From an uncultured Muribaculaceae bacterium (GTDB lineage Bacteria > Bacteroidota > Bacteroidia > Bacteroidales > Muribaculaceae), in contig CANQQE010000004.1 of assembly GCA_947625935.1 (NCBI GenBank), positions 96,345 through 160,344 of the forward strand: a stretch of DNA of 64,000 nt. Direction: 5' to 3'. Positions 16,574 to 24,206 of the stretch are shown here, piece after piece. The notes beneath the pieces are model-generated. The model ran no database searches, was not told where the DNA came from, and saw only the letters and a list, made by a program, of their open reading frames with translations. Made by a program: the position numbers and the translations under genes. How positions within the stretch are numbered: the stretch's first letter is position 1; every line of letters begins with the position of its first letter.

Positions 16574-18031
16574 TTAGCTCTGCTCCATGCCGCGGAACCA
16601 GTCGGCGTCGGTGATGGTTTCTTCTGCAAGCTCCGACGTCGCTTCGTTGCCATACTCCTCGTCGTGCTGCGAGCGGTCAAGACCTATCTCCTCGCTGTGA
16701 CGCGACACGCGCATAGGTATCATCTTGTTGGTGAACCAGTAGAGCAGATAGCTCATGACGAATGTGTAGGCAAAGACTATGAGCAGTGCTACTATGTGGT
16801 TGAAGAAAAACTCGGTGTGTGAAATCATGTCGGGGTTGTCTTTGGCGAAGAATCTGTAGGCGAAGATGCCGGTGAATACCGTGCCGAGGATTCCGCCGAG
16901 TCCGTGGGTTGGGAACACGTCGAGCGCGTCGTCAAAGGTGTGGCGGGCGTTTTTCCATGTGACGGCCATGTTGCAACAGAGGGTGATGCAGAATGAGATG
17001 AATACGCTCTCGCCCACTGTCACCCATCCGGCGCAGGGGGTGATCGCCACGAGGCCGACGACGGCTCCGATGGCCGCGCCCATAGCCGACGGTTTGTGTC
17101 CGCGGAGCGCGTCAAACACTACCCATGTCACCATGGCGGTAGCGGCGGCGGTGTTGGTGTTGAGAAATGCCGCGATGGCTATGCCGTCGGCCGCCAAGGA
17201 GCTGCCGCCGTTGAATCCGAACCATCCGAGCCACAGCAACGCCGCGCCGAGAAGCACGAAGGGAACGTTGGCCGGTTTCGACTCGCCGGCCTCAGAGCGT
17301 CGGCCTAAGAACATGGCACCGGCAAGGGCGGCGATGCCCGATGCGGCGTGGACCACGATGCCTCCGGCGAAGTCGTGGACGTGCATCATCGCAAACAGGC
17401 CGTCGGGATGCCATGTGCAGTGGGCGAGCGGGCAGTAGACGATGACAACCCAAAGTATCATAAACACTAAGTAACCCGAAAAACGCACGCGTTCGGCAAA
17501 CGAACCCGTTATCAGCGATGGGGTTATGATGGCAAACTTCATCTGGAACAGGGCGAACAGGGCGAGGGGTATGGTCGTTGTGGCGAGACCTATCTTACCG
17601 CCGACCTCGATGGCGACGCGTTCGCTCTCGGTCGCGGTGACATTCTGCACTCCCACGCCGTCAAACATCAGGAAGTCGAGCGGGTTGCCTATGACGTGCC
17701 AGATGTCGTCGCCAAACGCGAGGCTGAAGCCGAAGGCCACCCATATCACGCTGACCACACCCATCACTATGAAACTTTGAAGCATTGTGGAGATTACATT
17801 TTTGGTGCGCACCATGCCGCCGTAGAAAAACGACAGCCCCGGTGTCATCATCAGCACGAATATCGTGGCGGTTATCATCCACGCCACGTTGGCGTAGAGG
17901 TTGTCGCCAACCAAGTCAAACTGTCCCTCGCGCGCCGAAGCGAACAAACCTAAAACACTCATCGCCAGCATCGCGGCGAACAGGATTATCCATCTTTTCT
18001 TAATCCTTTTTTTACCAATAGAAGTTTCCAT
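16574..18031 (-). CDS. amt: Ammonium transporter Amt
   Basis: A 485-residue membrane protein of the Amt/Mep/Rh family with an N-terminal signal-like helix and about 11 membrane segments. The family marks are FFYGGMVRTKN, the first pore histidine in DFAGGIVVHAASG, and the second in DVFPTHGLGG. It imports ammonium or ammonia. A polar, acidic tail of roughly 45 residues follows the last helix. P-II (glnB/glnK), often next to amt, is absent from the flanks. A weak promoter-like TTTG, 20 bases, TTCCTTTG lies upstream. Terminates at the hairpin at 16515-16545. Confidence 0.94.
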   Translation of the reverse strand: METSIGKKRIKKRWIILFAAMLAMSVLGLFASAREGQFDLVGDNLYANVAWMITATIFVLMMTPGLSFFYGGMVRTKNVISTMLQSFIVMGVVSVIWVAFGFSLAFGDDIWHVIGNPLDFLMFDGVGVQNVTATESERVAIEVGGKIGLATTTIPLALFALFQMKFAIITPSLITGSFAERVRFSGYLVFMILWVVIVYCPLAHCTWHPDGLFAMMHVHDFAGGIVVHAASGIAALAGAMFLGRRSEAGESKPANVPFVLLGAALLWLGWFGFNGGSSLAADGIAIAAFLNTNTAAATAMVTWVVFDALRGHKPSAMGAAIGAVVGLVAITPCAGWVTVGESVFISFCITLCCNMAVTWKNARHTFDDALDVFPTHGLGGILGTVFTGIFAYRFFAKDNPDMISHTEFFFNHIVALLIVFAYTFVMSYLLYWFTNKMIPMRVSRHSEEIGLDRSQHDEEYGNEATSELAEETITDADWFRGMEQS

Positions 18032-18167
18032 AAAAGCAAAACGTTAACAATCTTTCCGCAAAGGAAGATATTTGTCATGATATATGCAAATATTTTGGCA
18101 AATTTCTTTTGAAAAATGTCTTGGAGTGGAAATTTTCCACAAAATAAGTGTCGTGCGGTAACTTCTG

Positions 18168-18734
18168 TCAGCGTATGTTTATTAGCTTGTGGGTTTGCAG
18201 CGAAAGCCGCCAGCGAGGGTCGGCTTTGACTGCGGCGACCGCTGCGGCGGTGAGGGCGGCGTTGCGCTCCGGGTCGCTTGTGTCGCACGGCTGCAGGGAG
18301 CGTACGCGGGCTTTGACGCGGTCATAGGCCGACAGGTTCTGCCCCGGTTCCATGTAGAGGAGTTTAAGCTCGTCGACGCTTTCGACGGCCAAGGGCGCTC
18401 CTTTGGGGGAGCAGGTCACCCAGTCGACGCCGGGTGGCGGCGCTACTGTGCCGTTGGTCTCTATTTGAATGAACCGCCCTGCGGCGTGTAGCCTGTCGAT
18501 AAGTGTTGAGGTGAGTTGCAGCGTCGGTTCGCCCCCTGTTATGACTACATGGCTTGCGGGGAAAGTGCAGACCATGTCGACAATCGCCTGCTCGGTCATC
18601 TCGGTAAATCCCCGGTGGTCGGTGTCGCAGAACTGGCAGGCGAGATTGCATCCCGCCAGCCTGACGAAGACAGCGGCTGTGCCGGCGAAGTGCCCCTCGC
18701 CCTGAAGCGAGTAGAAAATCTCGTTAACTTTCAT
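18168..18734 (-). CDS. queE: 7-carboxy-7-deazaguanine synthase QueE
   Basis: A 188-residue radical SAM enzyme that rearranges 6-carboxytetrahydropterin to 7-carboxy-7-deazaguanine on the way to queuosine. The start MKVNEIFYSLQGEG is diagnostic; the iron-sulfur motif is CNLACQFC (CX3CX2C), followed by TGGEPTLQ and IETNGT. Its ATG overlaps the queD stop by four bases (ATGA), so the two are translationally coupled. queC is not in the window. Confidence 0.94.
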   Translation of the reverse strand: MKVNEIFYSLQGEGHFAGTAAVFVRLAGCNLACQFCDTDHRGFTEMTEQAIVDMVCTFPASHVVITGGEPTLQLTSTLIDRLHAAGRFIQIETNGTVAPPPGVDWVTCSPKGAPLAVESVDELKLLYMEPGQNLSAYDRVKARVRSLQPCDTSDPERNAALTAAAVAAVKADPRWRLSLQTHKLINIR

Positions 18735-19090
18735 GGAATTATGTCGTCGCGCACTGTGTCGTCGGCAATGTAGACCGCGGTGTTGTTCTCGCTCTCCTGT
18801 ACCATCGCCTTGTAGCAGTGTGGCACCTGCTCGGTCACCCAGCGGGCTATGTTTTCGGCGGTGGGGTTGAACGGCAGCAGCTCGTTGAAGTTGCCGTGGT
18901 CTAAAAGCGCATGGATTTTCTCTTTGATATGTTTGAAGTCAATCACCATCCCCTCGGGGTTCAGCTCGCGCGCCCGGCAGTAGACAGTGATTATCCAGTT
19001 GTGTCCGTGCAGGTTGCGGCAAGGGCTGTCGTACGGGAGGTCGAGCCGGTGGCTCCCGGATATTTCAAGGCGTTTTGAAACGTAGTACAT
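18731..19090 (-). CDS. queD: 6-carboxytetrahydropterin synthase QueD
   Basis: A 119-residue enzyme of the PTPS family that makes 6-carboxytetrahydropterin from dihydroneopterin triphosphate. The zinc histidines are visible in SGSHRLDLP (His ligand) and NLHGHNWII; the catalytic region DHGNFNEL and the C-terminal ENNTAVYI strand fit. First gene of the queD-queE operon, reading from a strong promoter at 19111-19142. I see no preQ1 riboswitch in the very short leader. Confidence 0.94.
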   Translation of the reverse strand: MYYVSKRLEISGSHRLDLPYDSPCRNLHGHNWIITVYCRARELNPEGMVIDFKHIKEKIHALLDHGNFNELLPFNPTAENIARWVTEQVPHCYKAMVQESENNTAVYIADDTVRDDIIP

Positions 19091-19110
19091 CGTCTGATTA
19101 TATGGTATCG

Positions 19111-19142
19111 CAAAATTAATTAATTCCCTTCAATATGTCAAA
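19111..19142 (-). promoter_or_regulatory. Promoter of queD-queE
   Basis: On the minus strand TTTG (19139-19142), 20 bases, TAATTTTG (19111-19118). The start near 19104 leaves a leader of only about 14 bases before ATG 19090. Confidence 0.75.
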
Positions 19143-19320
19143 ACCGCTTCCCCGTCCAGCCGTGACGAATAATCATTTTTAGGTAATTTAGGTTAAATTA
19201 ATCACGCTTAAACAGGTTTCGGTTAGTCGATAAATTAACTGAAATTACTTAAATTTAGGTATTTTCACACATCTCTGGCGGTTCTAATTTTGCGGCGGAA
19301 TTTTAAAACAACCAATCGTT

Positions 19321-19611
19321 ATGAAAAAATTTAAACAGTTTGCAACTCTCATCCTCCTCTCAGTTATGTTTGTAACCGCCGCGGCTTCATGCAGTGATGA
19401 CGACGACGATCCCGCGGCAGCAGCCGCCAAGGAAATCGCCGGAACTTACAACGGTAATCTTACATGCACGGTGATGGGCTCGGAAAGTGTCTTTGAGGAC
19501 AGGACGTTTGTCGTCACAGCCACGAGCGACTCGGAGGTCAGTGTGAAAACCGACGCCTTCGGCGAGGCCCAAAAAAAGAGCCCACCCTCTAAGTGGAGAG
19601 AGTGGGGCTGA
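19321..19611 (+). pseudogene. Truncated calycin-like lipoprotein
   Basis: A 96-residue open frame with a full lipoprotein signal (Cys at residue 24, SCSDDDDD) and the first ~60 residues of a domain resembling the calycin-like lipoproteins of Bacteroidota (KEIAGTYNGNLTC). The similarity stops at DAFGEAQ, after which the frame reads through an A7 run into a terminator-like inverted repeat and ends. Intact relatives continue for roughly 100 more residues, none of which I find downstream. A -7 box TAATTTTG (19285-19292) sits upstream, so it may still be transcribed. Probably a 3'-deleted gene. Confidence 0.55.
19571..19609 (-). terminator. Terminator-like inverted repeat inside the truncated gene
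   Basis: On the minus strand an imperfect stem (arms 19597-19609 and 19579-19590) is followed by seven T. No minus-strand gene ends here except tRNA-Val, which has its own terminator closer by. Confidence 0.4.
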
Positions 19612-19744
19612 GAAGGTCATCGGTGTATTAGTCTTGACTTTTTAATAAAGCCAGCAAAATGCCTTCTCTGCTATTATGAACACAGGGGTGACGGTATTGT
19701 TCGGCGAGGGTGCGGATTTTTTTTCGCGTTAAGGGGAATATGAA

Positions 19745-19775
19745 AAAACCGCAGCCCGAAGTGGGTTGCGGTTTT
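19745..19775 (-). terminator. Terminator of tRNA-Val
   Basis: Stem of 13 bp (one G:T pair) with arms AAAACCGCAACCC and GGGCTGCGGTTTT on the minus strand and a short loop, followed by T-rich sequence, directly after the tRNA. Confidence 0.75.
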
Positions 19776-19781
19776 GTGGTG

Positions 19782-19856
19782 TGGGCGCTGAGGGATTCGA
19801 ACCCCCGACCCTCTGCTTGTAAGGCAGACGCTCTGAACCAGCTGAGCTAAGCGCCC
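19782..19856 (-). tRNA. tRNA-Val (anticodon TAC)
   Basis: The acceptor stem is GGGCGCT/AGCGCCC, with a discriminator A. The anticodon stem TCTGC/GCAGA encloses loop CTTACAA, which places TAC at positions 34-36, and the T-loop is GGTTCGAATCC. CCA is not encoded. It has its own promoter and terminator. Confidence 0.93.
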
Positions 19857-19875
19857 TTTCTTGTCGAAAGCGTTG

Positions 19876-19883
19876 CAAAGTTA
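19876..19883 (-). promoter_or_regulatory. -7 element of tRNA-Val
   Basis: TAACTTTG on the minus strand, about 20 bases before the mature 5' end. Confidence 0.6.
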
Positions 19884-19920
19884 CGATGTTTTTTTGTACC
19901 GTGCAACAGTTTCACCAAAA

Positions 19921-19954
19921 AAAATGTGTTCCGATTGCCGGAACACATTTTTTT
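19921..19954 (-). terminator. Terminator of the vWA lipoprotein gene
   Basis: Nine-bp GC-containing stem (TGTGTTCCG / CGGAACACA) extended by A/T pairs on both sides; both strands end in a run of at least six T, so it can work in either direction. Confidence 0.75.
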
Positions 19955-20014
19955 AATTATGACAAATGGCGTTTCCACGCTGTGAATCAGCACAGAACTC
20001 AAGAAAAACTGTCT

Positions 20015-21208
20015 TTATTCCTCTACGCCGTTTGTGAAGTTGAAGTTGATGATTTTCTCTGCGCGTACCGCTTTGTCGAGTGATTGAACGGTGATTTTGA
20101 TTTCGTGAGAGTTTCCATCGTTAAGGGCGTCAATGTTGGTGCAGCGAATCACTGACGAGTTTTGCATAGCACCGGTGACGGGGAGTGTGGTGAGGTCCCA
20201 GTCGCTTGCATAACCGTCAACAAAGATGTTGCTGCCGCCGGTATATGCCGACATCAGCCAGGGCTTCTCATAATAGAGGTCGTTCCAGTAGCCATTGTCG
20301 TCGCGTTCATAACCGCTGTAAACAGAGTGTACCGTGCCGAAGCTGGCTTTCCAGTTGTTGTTTTCGGGGTTGAGGTATTCGACTGACCAAATAGATTTTC
20401 CGTAGGGCTGGTTGGGTTCGTCGGTGAAGTTGACATATATGCGGTTGGCACCGCCGCGGAATTTGTAGTTGTCATTGGCGAAGTGGAGGGCTACCATGCC
20501 GCACTCGTTGTAAGAACCGTTCTCGTAGTTACCGCTCTGACGTGCTTGATAGGCGAGTGCTTCAGCGTCGTCGCCGCCAAAGTTCCATGTGCGGTATGTG
20601 CCGGTAGAGCGGTTGAGGTATTCCTGAAGGGCGTCGGTTGTCGTGAGGTTGAGACCGCCATCGATGGCGTGTGAGTCATCACCGTATCCCACGCAGCCTA
20701 CGCGGAGGTCGAGACCTGCCTGAGTGAGTGCTGCTGTCCAGTTTACGATGCTGTTGGCTACAGCGTCGGCTTCTTCGCTCATACTTCCTGAGTTGTCAAC
20801 GAGGAATACAACATCGGCTAAAAGTGTGCGCGAATTGTCGTCGGCTACGTTGTAAACGTCGATGCCTTTGGGCTTGCCATCGACCGTTACCCAGATGTTT
20901 TGTTTTGACTTATCGGCTGTGCCAATGAGCTTTAGCCATGAACCTGTGCTTTCGTCCCAGACACCGGTCATGTCGATTGCGAGATAGGAGTGTCCTTTTT
21001 CTTCTTTGACTGCGATAGCCGAGTTGGGGAGGGTTACTGTCGGGTTGGAGATTACGGGAGCTTGTGTGGCTTCGCTGTCATCGGGGATTCCAAGTTCTTG
21101 ATTAGCAGTGTTTCCACCTTTGTCGTCGTCGGAGCAAGAGGCGAGGGTTAGTGCTGCGGCGGCGAGTGTCGCATAAGAGATGCCGCGTAGGAAATGTAAA
21201 TTTTTCAT
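20015..21208 (-). CDS. von Willebrand factor A domain lipoprotein
   Basis: A 397-residue lipoprotein (Cys25 in TLASCSDDD). After ~110 residues with an Ig-like fold comes a vWA domain with an intact metal-ion-dependent adhesion site: DNSGSMS at residue 138, and later Thr/Asp positions in FTDEPNQ. vWA domains bind protein ligands through the metal; here it is probably exposed on the cell surface. A -7 box TAAATTTG lies at 21273-21280. No operon partners. The ligand is unknown. Confidence 0.82.
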   Translation of the reverse strand: MKNLHFLRGISYATLAAAALTLASCSDDDKGGNTANQELGIPDDSEATQAPVISNPTVTLPNSAIAVKEEKGHSYLAIDMTGVWDESTGSWLKLIGTADKSKQNIWVTVDGKPKGIDVYNVADDNSRTLLADVVFLVDNSGSMSEEADAVANSIVNWTAALTQAGLDLRVGCVGYGDDSHAIDGGLNLTTTDALQEYLNRSTGTYRTWNFGGDDAEALAYQARQSGNYENGSYNECGMVALHFANDNYKFRGGANRIYVNFTDEPNQPYGKSIWSVEYLNPENNNWKASFGTVHSVYSGYERDDNGYWNDLYYEKPWLMSAYTGGSNIFVDGYASDWDLTTLPVTGAMQNSSVIRCTNIDALNDGNSHEIKITVQSLDKAVRAEKIINFNFTNGVEE

Positions 21209-21304
21209 AAAAAAACTATGATTGGTTGTATGTTTCGATTTAGAAAATGAGAACTTCTAAAGGTTTATGTCGCAAATTTAAGGGAAATAACCCATTGATT
21301 GAGG

Positions 21305-22309
21305 TTATTTAACATTATTAACAGTCGGATCGGTTTTTTCGTATTGTGGGAGTTTGAAGCCGGCGGCTTTGAACATGGTGTGATCCTGGTCGATGTTGTT
21401 GCCGACAGTGGTGAGCATATCTCCGACGAGCGCGCCGTTGATGCCTCCGCGGAGTATGCGTCGATTGGCCTCGGGGGAGAGGCGTTTGCGTCCGCCGGCG
21501 AAACGGATGGCGGCGTCGGGGGCGACGAAGCGCATGAGGGCTACCGTTCGCACCACTTCATCTTCGGGGATGGGGGGTGTGTCCTGGAGGGGTGTCCCTT
21601 TGATGGGGATGAGGATGTTTACGGGGATTGATGTGGCTCCGGCTTCGATGGCTTCGGCTGTCATCTCAAGCCGTTGCCTCATTGTCTCTCCCATGCCGAT
21701 GATGCCTCCGCTGCATATTTCCATCCCGACTTCGCGTGCGGCCCTGATTGTGGCTAACTTGTCGGCGCGGGTGTGGGTGGTGCAAAGGTTGTGGAAGTTG
21801 GATGCTGATGTCTCGAGGTTGCAGTGGTATCGGCGCACTCCGGCGTCCCATAGCTGTTGGAGTTCGGTCTTTCCGAGGAGTCCCATGGATGCGCAGAGGG
21901 CTATGGGTGATTCGCGGCTTATGCGGCGGAATGTCTCGCAGAACCGCCTGATGTCGGCGGGGCTTACTTTGCGTCCGCTTGTGACGAGTGAGAATCGCGC
22001 GACGCCGCGGTCGGTGTTGACGCGGAGGTGTTCCGCCAGTTCGTTGTCGGGGATGTATTCGTATTCCGCGACGCCGGTGTTGTGGTGGCGTGACTGCGCG
22101 CACCATTTGCAGTCTTCGGTGCATCGGCCTGAGCGGGCGTTGACGATGGAGCAGGTGTCGATCGTGTCGCCGCAGCGTGCGCGTCGTATGCGGTCGGCCG
22201 CGTCGCAGAGGGTGTCGGTGTCGTAGGTTTCGTTGAGAGCCATGGCTTCGTCGACGGTGGCTGCGATGCCGCTGATGGCTTTGTCGGTCAGTGAGTTGAG
22301 TAGTTGCAT
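21305..22309 (-). CDS. bioB: Biotin synthase
   Basis: A 334-residue radical SAM enzyme that inserts sulfur into dethiobiotin. The motif CTEDCKWCAQS carries the CX3CX2C iron-sulfur ligands; further conserved stretches are YHCNLETS (Asn/Asp residues near the substrate), CSGGIIGMGE and FAGGRKRLSPE, which holds the Arg that binds the [2Fe-2S] cluster. Length is normal. It stands alone; other bio genes are absent from the window. A TAACTTCG box (22337-22344) may be its -7 element, divergent from the SRP RNA promoter. Confidence 0.96.
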   Translation of the reverse strand: MQLLNSLTDKAISGIAATVDEAMALNETYDTDTLCDAADRIRRARCGDTIDTCSIVNARSGRCTEDCKWCAQSRHHNTGVAEYEYIPDNELAEHLRVNTDRGVARFSLVTSGRKVSPADIRRFCETFRRISRESPIALCASMGLLGKTELQQLWDAGVRRYHCNLETSASNFHNLCTTHTRADKLATIRAAREVGMEICSGGIIGMGETMRQRLEMTAEAIEAGATSIPVNILIPIKGTPLQDTPPIPEDEVVRTVALMRFVAPDAAIRFAGGRKRLSPEANRRILRGGINGALVGDMLTTVGNNIDQDHTMFKAAGFKLPQYEKTDPTVNNVK

Positions 22310-22400
22310 TGTGATGTGTCGGTTGGTTGACTTGCGCGAAGTTACTTAAAATATGGCGTAAATTTTATCGCATTGTTGTGGTATATTTGTGGAAAATGCT

Positions 22401-22408
22401 TACCTTTG
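22401..22408 (+). promoter_or_regulatory. -7 element of the SRP RNA gene
   Basis: TACCTTTG six bases before the predicted RNA 5' end; a TTG about 22 bases upstream (22376-22378) may be the -33 element. Confidence 0.65.
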
Positions 22409-22413
22409 CAGTC

Positions 22414-22510
22414 GGGTAAGTCCTATACGACCAGCTCCCCGGGAACTCCGCCAGGTCTTGATCGAAGCAACGGTACCGGGTCGTAGCGGTGCGATGTAGT
22501 CAGCTTACCC
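22414..22510 (+). ncRNA. ffs: Signal recognition particle RNA (small bacterial type)
   Basis: About 97 bases with terminal stem GGGTAAG / CTTACCC and the conserved apical region including CCAGGTC and GAAGCAACGGTA, as in Bacteroidota SRP RNAs. It is followed by a run of seven T (22511-22517) as terminator. It pairs with the Ffh GTPase to target membrane proteins. Confidence 0.85.
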
Positions 22511-22520
22511 TTTTTTTATG

Positions 22521-22556
22521 CCCTGCGGGGCCGCCGAAACCGGCGGCCCCGCAGGG
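22521..22556. terminator. 16-bp perfect hairpin between ffs and metK
   Basis: Arms 22521-22536 and 22541-22556 are perfectly complementary and very GC-rich with loop AAAC, followed by TGTTTTT on the plus strand. It lies between convergent ffs and metK and may back up termination of both. Confidence 0.7.
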
Positions 22557-22572
22557 TGTTTTTGGTGGGAGT

Positions 22573-22592
22573 GGCCGGCCCATGGGCCGGCC
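22573..22592. repeat. 20-bp perfect palindrome related to the 30-kb array
   Basis: A perfect palindrome centred on CCCATGGG, flanked by GGCC arms and then CCTAC, just after the metK stop. The same layout with a G and two A changes is the core of every unit in the tandem array at 29970-30540. Confidence 0.75.
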
Positions 22593-22600
22593 CTACGGTG

Positions 22601-23914
22601 TCAGAGGGAGAAGGCTTTGCGGATGGGGTCGATCATGTCGAGTTTTTCCCATGTGAAGAGTTCTACCTCGAGGTCTTTTTCTCCTTCGTAGCGTGAGCGG
22701 AAGTGTTTGGTTACTTTGCGTGGTGAGCGTCCGAAGTGTCCGTAGGTGGCGGTTTCCTGATAGATTGGTGCGCGCAGCTTGAGGCGTCTTTCGATTGCGT
22801 TGGGCCGCATATCGAACAGGGTGGCCACGATTGCCGATATTTCCGCGTCGGTTTTGTCGACTTTGGCCGTGCCGTTGGTGTTGACGTAGAGGCTTACGGG
22901 CTGTGCGACTCCGATTGCGTAGGCTACCTGTACGAGCGCTTCGTCGGCGATTCCGGCGGCCACGAGGTTTTTGGCTATGTGGCGCGCGGCGTAGGCTGCT
23001 GAGCGGTCAACTTTGGATGGGTCTTTGCCGGAGAACGCGCCTCCTCCGTGTGCTCCCCGTCCGCCGTAGGTGTCGACGATGATTTTGCGGCCGGTGAGTC
23101 CGGTGTCGCCGTGGGGGCCGCCGATCACGAATTTGCCGGTGGGGTTGACGTGGAGAATGAAGTCGTCGTCAAATAGCGCCTGAACGTCGGGGGGGAGCGT
23201 GGCCTTGACGCGCGGTATCAGTTGCTCGCGCACGTCGCGGCTTATGATGTCGAGCATCTTGGCGTCGGCTTCTTCTTGAGAGAGGTCGGCTGAGGGCTTG
23301 ATGAAGTCGTCGTGCTGTGTGGAAATCACGATTGTGTGGACGCGTACGGGTCGGTTGTTTTCGTCGTATTCGATGGTTACCTGGCTTTTCGAGTCGGGCC
23401 TGAGGTAGCTGACGTTTTGTCCGGCGTCGTCGCGGTAGGTCATTGCCGAGCGGTCGCGGCGTATGCGTGAAAGTTCTTTGAGCAGGTCGTGGCTCAGCGA
23501 CAGCGGCAGGGGCATTAGTTCGGGTGTCTCGTTGCAAGCGTAGCCGAACATCATTCCTTGGTCGCCGGCGCCCTGATCTTCGGCGTTGGCTCGCTCGACT
23601 CCGCGGTTTATGTCGCCGCTCTGTTCGTGGAGCGCAGAGAACACGCCGCAGGCTTCGGCGTCGAATTTAAGCTCTGACCGGTTGTAGCCTATGCCGTTTA
23701 TGACTTGGCGTGTGACCTCCATGAGGTCGATGTAGGATCGGCTTTTTACTTCGCCGGCCACCACGACCTGTCCTGTCGTGACGAGTGTCTCACAGGCCAC
23801 CTTTGATTGTGGGTCGTAGGCGAGAAATTCGTCGAGAATGGCGTCAGAGATTTGGTCAGCGACTTTGTCGGGATGTCCCTCAGACACTGATTCGGATGTG
23901 AAAAGGTAATTCAT
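22601..23914 (-). CDS. metK: S-adenosylmethionine synthase
   Basis: A 437-residue enzyme that makes S-adenosylmethionine from methionine and ATP. Diagnostic motifs: [18 protein letters not shown] near the start, [12 protein letters not shown] (ATP binding), and [19 protein letters not shown] (P-loop-like). It is about 50 residues longer than the enterobacterial enzyme, as usual in Bacteroidota, the extra being mid-protein. The short leader upstream can fold into a pseudoknot resembling a SAM-II riboswitch, which would give product feedback. Monocistronic, ending at the palindrome/hairpin pair. Confidence 0.97.
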   Translation of the reverse strand: MNYLFTSESVSEGHPDKVADQISDAILDEFLAYDPQSKVACETLVTTGQVVVAGEVKSRSYIDLMEVTRQVINGIGYNRSELKFDAEACGVFSALHEQSGDINRGVERANAEDQGAGDQGMMFGYACNETPELMPLPLSLSHDLLKELSRIRRDRSAMTYRDDAGQNVSYLRPDSKSQVTIEYDENNRPVRVHTIVISTQHDDFIKPSADLSQEEADAKMLDIISRDVREQLIPRVKATLPPDVQALFDDDFILHVNPTGKFVIGGPHGDTGLTGRKIIVDTYGGRGAHGGGAFSGKDPSKVDRSAAYAARHIAKNLVAAGIADEALVQVAYAIGVAQPVSLYVNTNGTAKVDKTDAEISAIVATLFDMRPNAIERRLKLRAPIYQETATYGHFGRSPRKVTKHFRSRYEGEKDLEVELFTWEKLDMIDPIRKAFSL

Positions 23915-23920
23915 TTGTGA

Positions 23921-23980
23921 TTAATTTTAGCATTGTTTTTTCAGGTGGTCGCAAGCAATCAAATTTGTCCACCCAGTTGA
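23921..23980 (-). promoter_or_regulatory. Candidate SAM-II-like riboswitch in the metK leader
   Basis: On the minus strand the leader reads: P1 arm GGTGG (23969-23973), a loop with ATTTGA and TTGC, P1 return arm CCACC (23944-23948), TGAAAAAA, then AATGCTAAAA, 11 bases before the ATG. This order (P1, U-rich loop, A-rich linker, GCTAAA) follows the SAM-II pseudoknot, as I remember its consensus. The loop AUUG can pair with CAAU just before GCUAAA. An alternative 8-bp helix (23955-23962 with 23977-23984) would exclude it, but its 5' arm lies at the predicted transcript start. The placement before metK supports the call; no covariance search was done. Confidence 0.5.
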
Positions 23981-23986
23981 TTGCCG

Positions 23987-24017
23987 CGAAGGTAAGGATT
24001 GTTTCGGTCATCCCCAA
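23987..24017 (-). promoter_or_regulatory. Promoter of metK
   Basis: On the minus strand TTG (24015-24017), 20 bases, TACCTTCG (23987-23994), a near-consensus Bacteroidota promoter. The predicted start near 23980 gives a leader of about 65 bases. Confidence 0.55.
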
Positions 24018-24086
24018 GCCCGGTCGTGTTAAATTTTGATGAATCGGGGGGCGGGTATAGGATCGGGGTGGTGTGTATAAAACGGA

Positions 24087-24116
24087 CTAAGGACCGGCTT
24101 CACAGTCGGTCCTTAG
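24087..24116 (-). terminator. Terminator of the 1840-residue secreted protein gene
   Basis: Ten-bp perfect stem CTAAGGACCG / CGGTCCTTAG, followed on the minus strand by TCCGTTTT. A second small GC hairpin around an A8/T8 run lies next to it at 24120-24142. The rest of 24143-24206 shows nothing else. Confidence 0.65.
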
Positions 24117-24206
24117 CTTGGGCGCGTTTTTTTTGCCGCGCCCGGTAGTATTAATAATCTACTTGTTACTTATATTTTTATAACTTGTCTTATCGCTCCA
24201 TGACGA

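Noticed and set aside
16574-18167. P-II regulator gene linked to amt
   Set aside because: Neither side of amt has a glnB/glnK-like frame, and the Amt tail is too short to be a fused P-II domain.
19091-19142. preQ1 riboswitch before queD
   Set aside because: The predicted leader is about 14 bases, too short for an aptamer.
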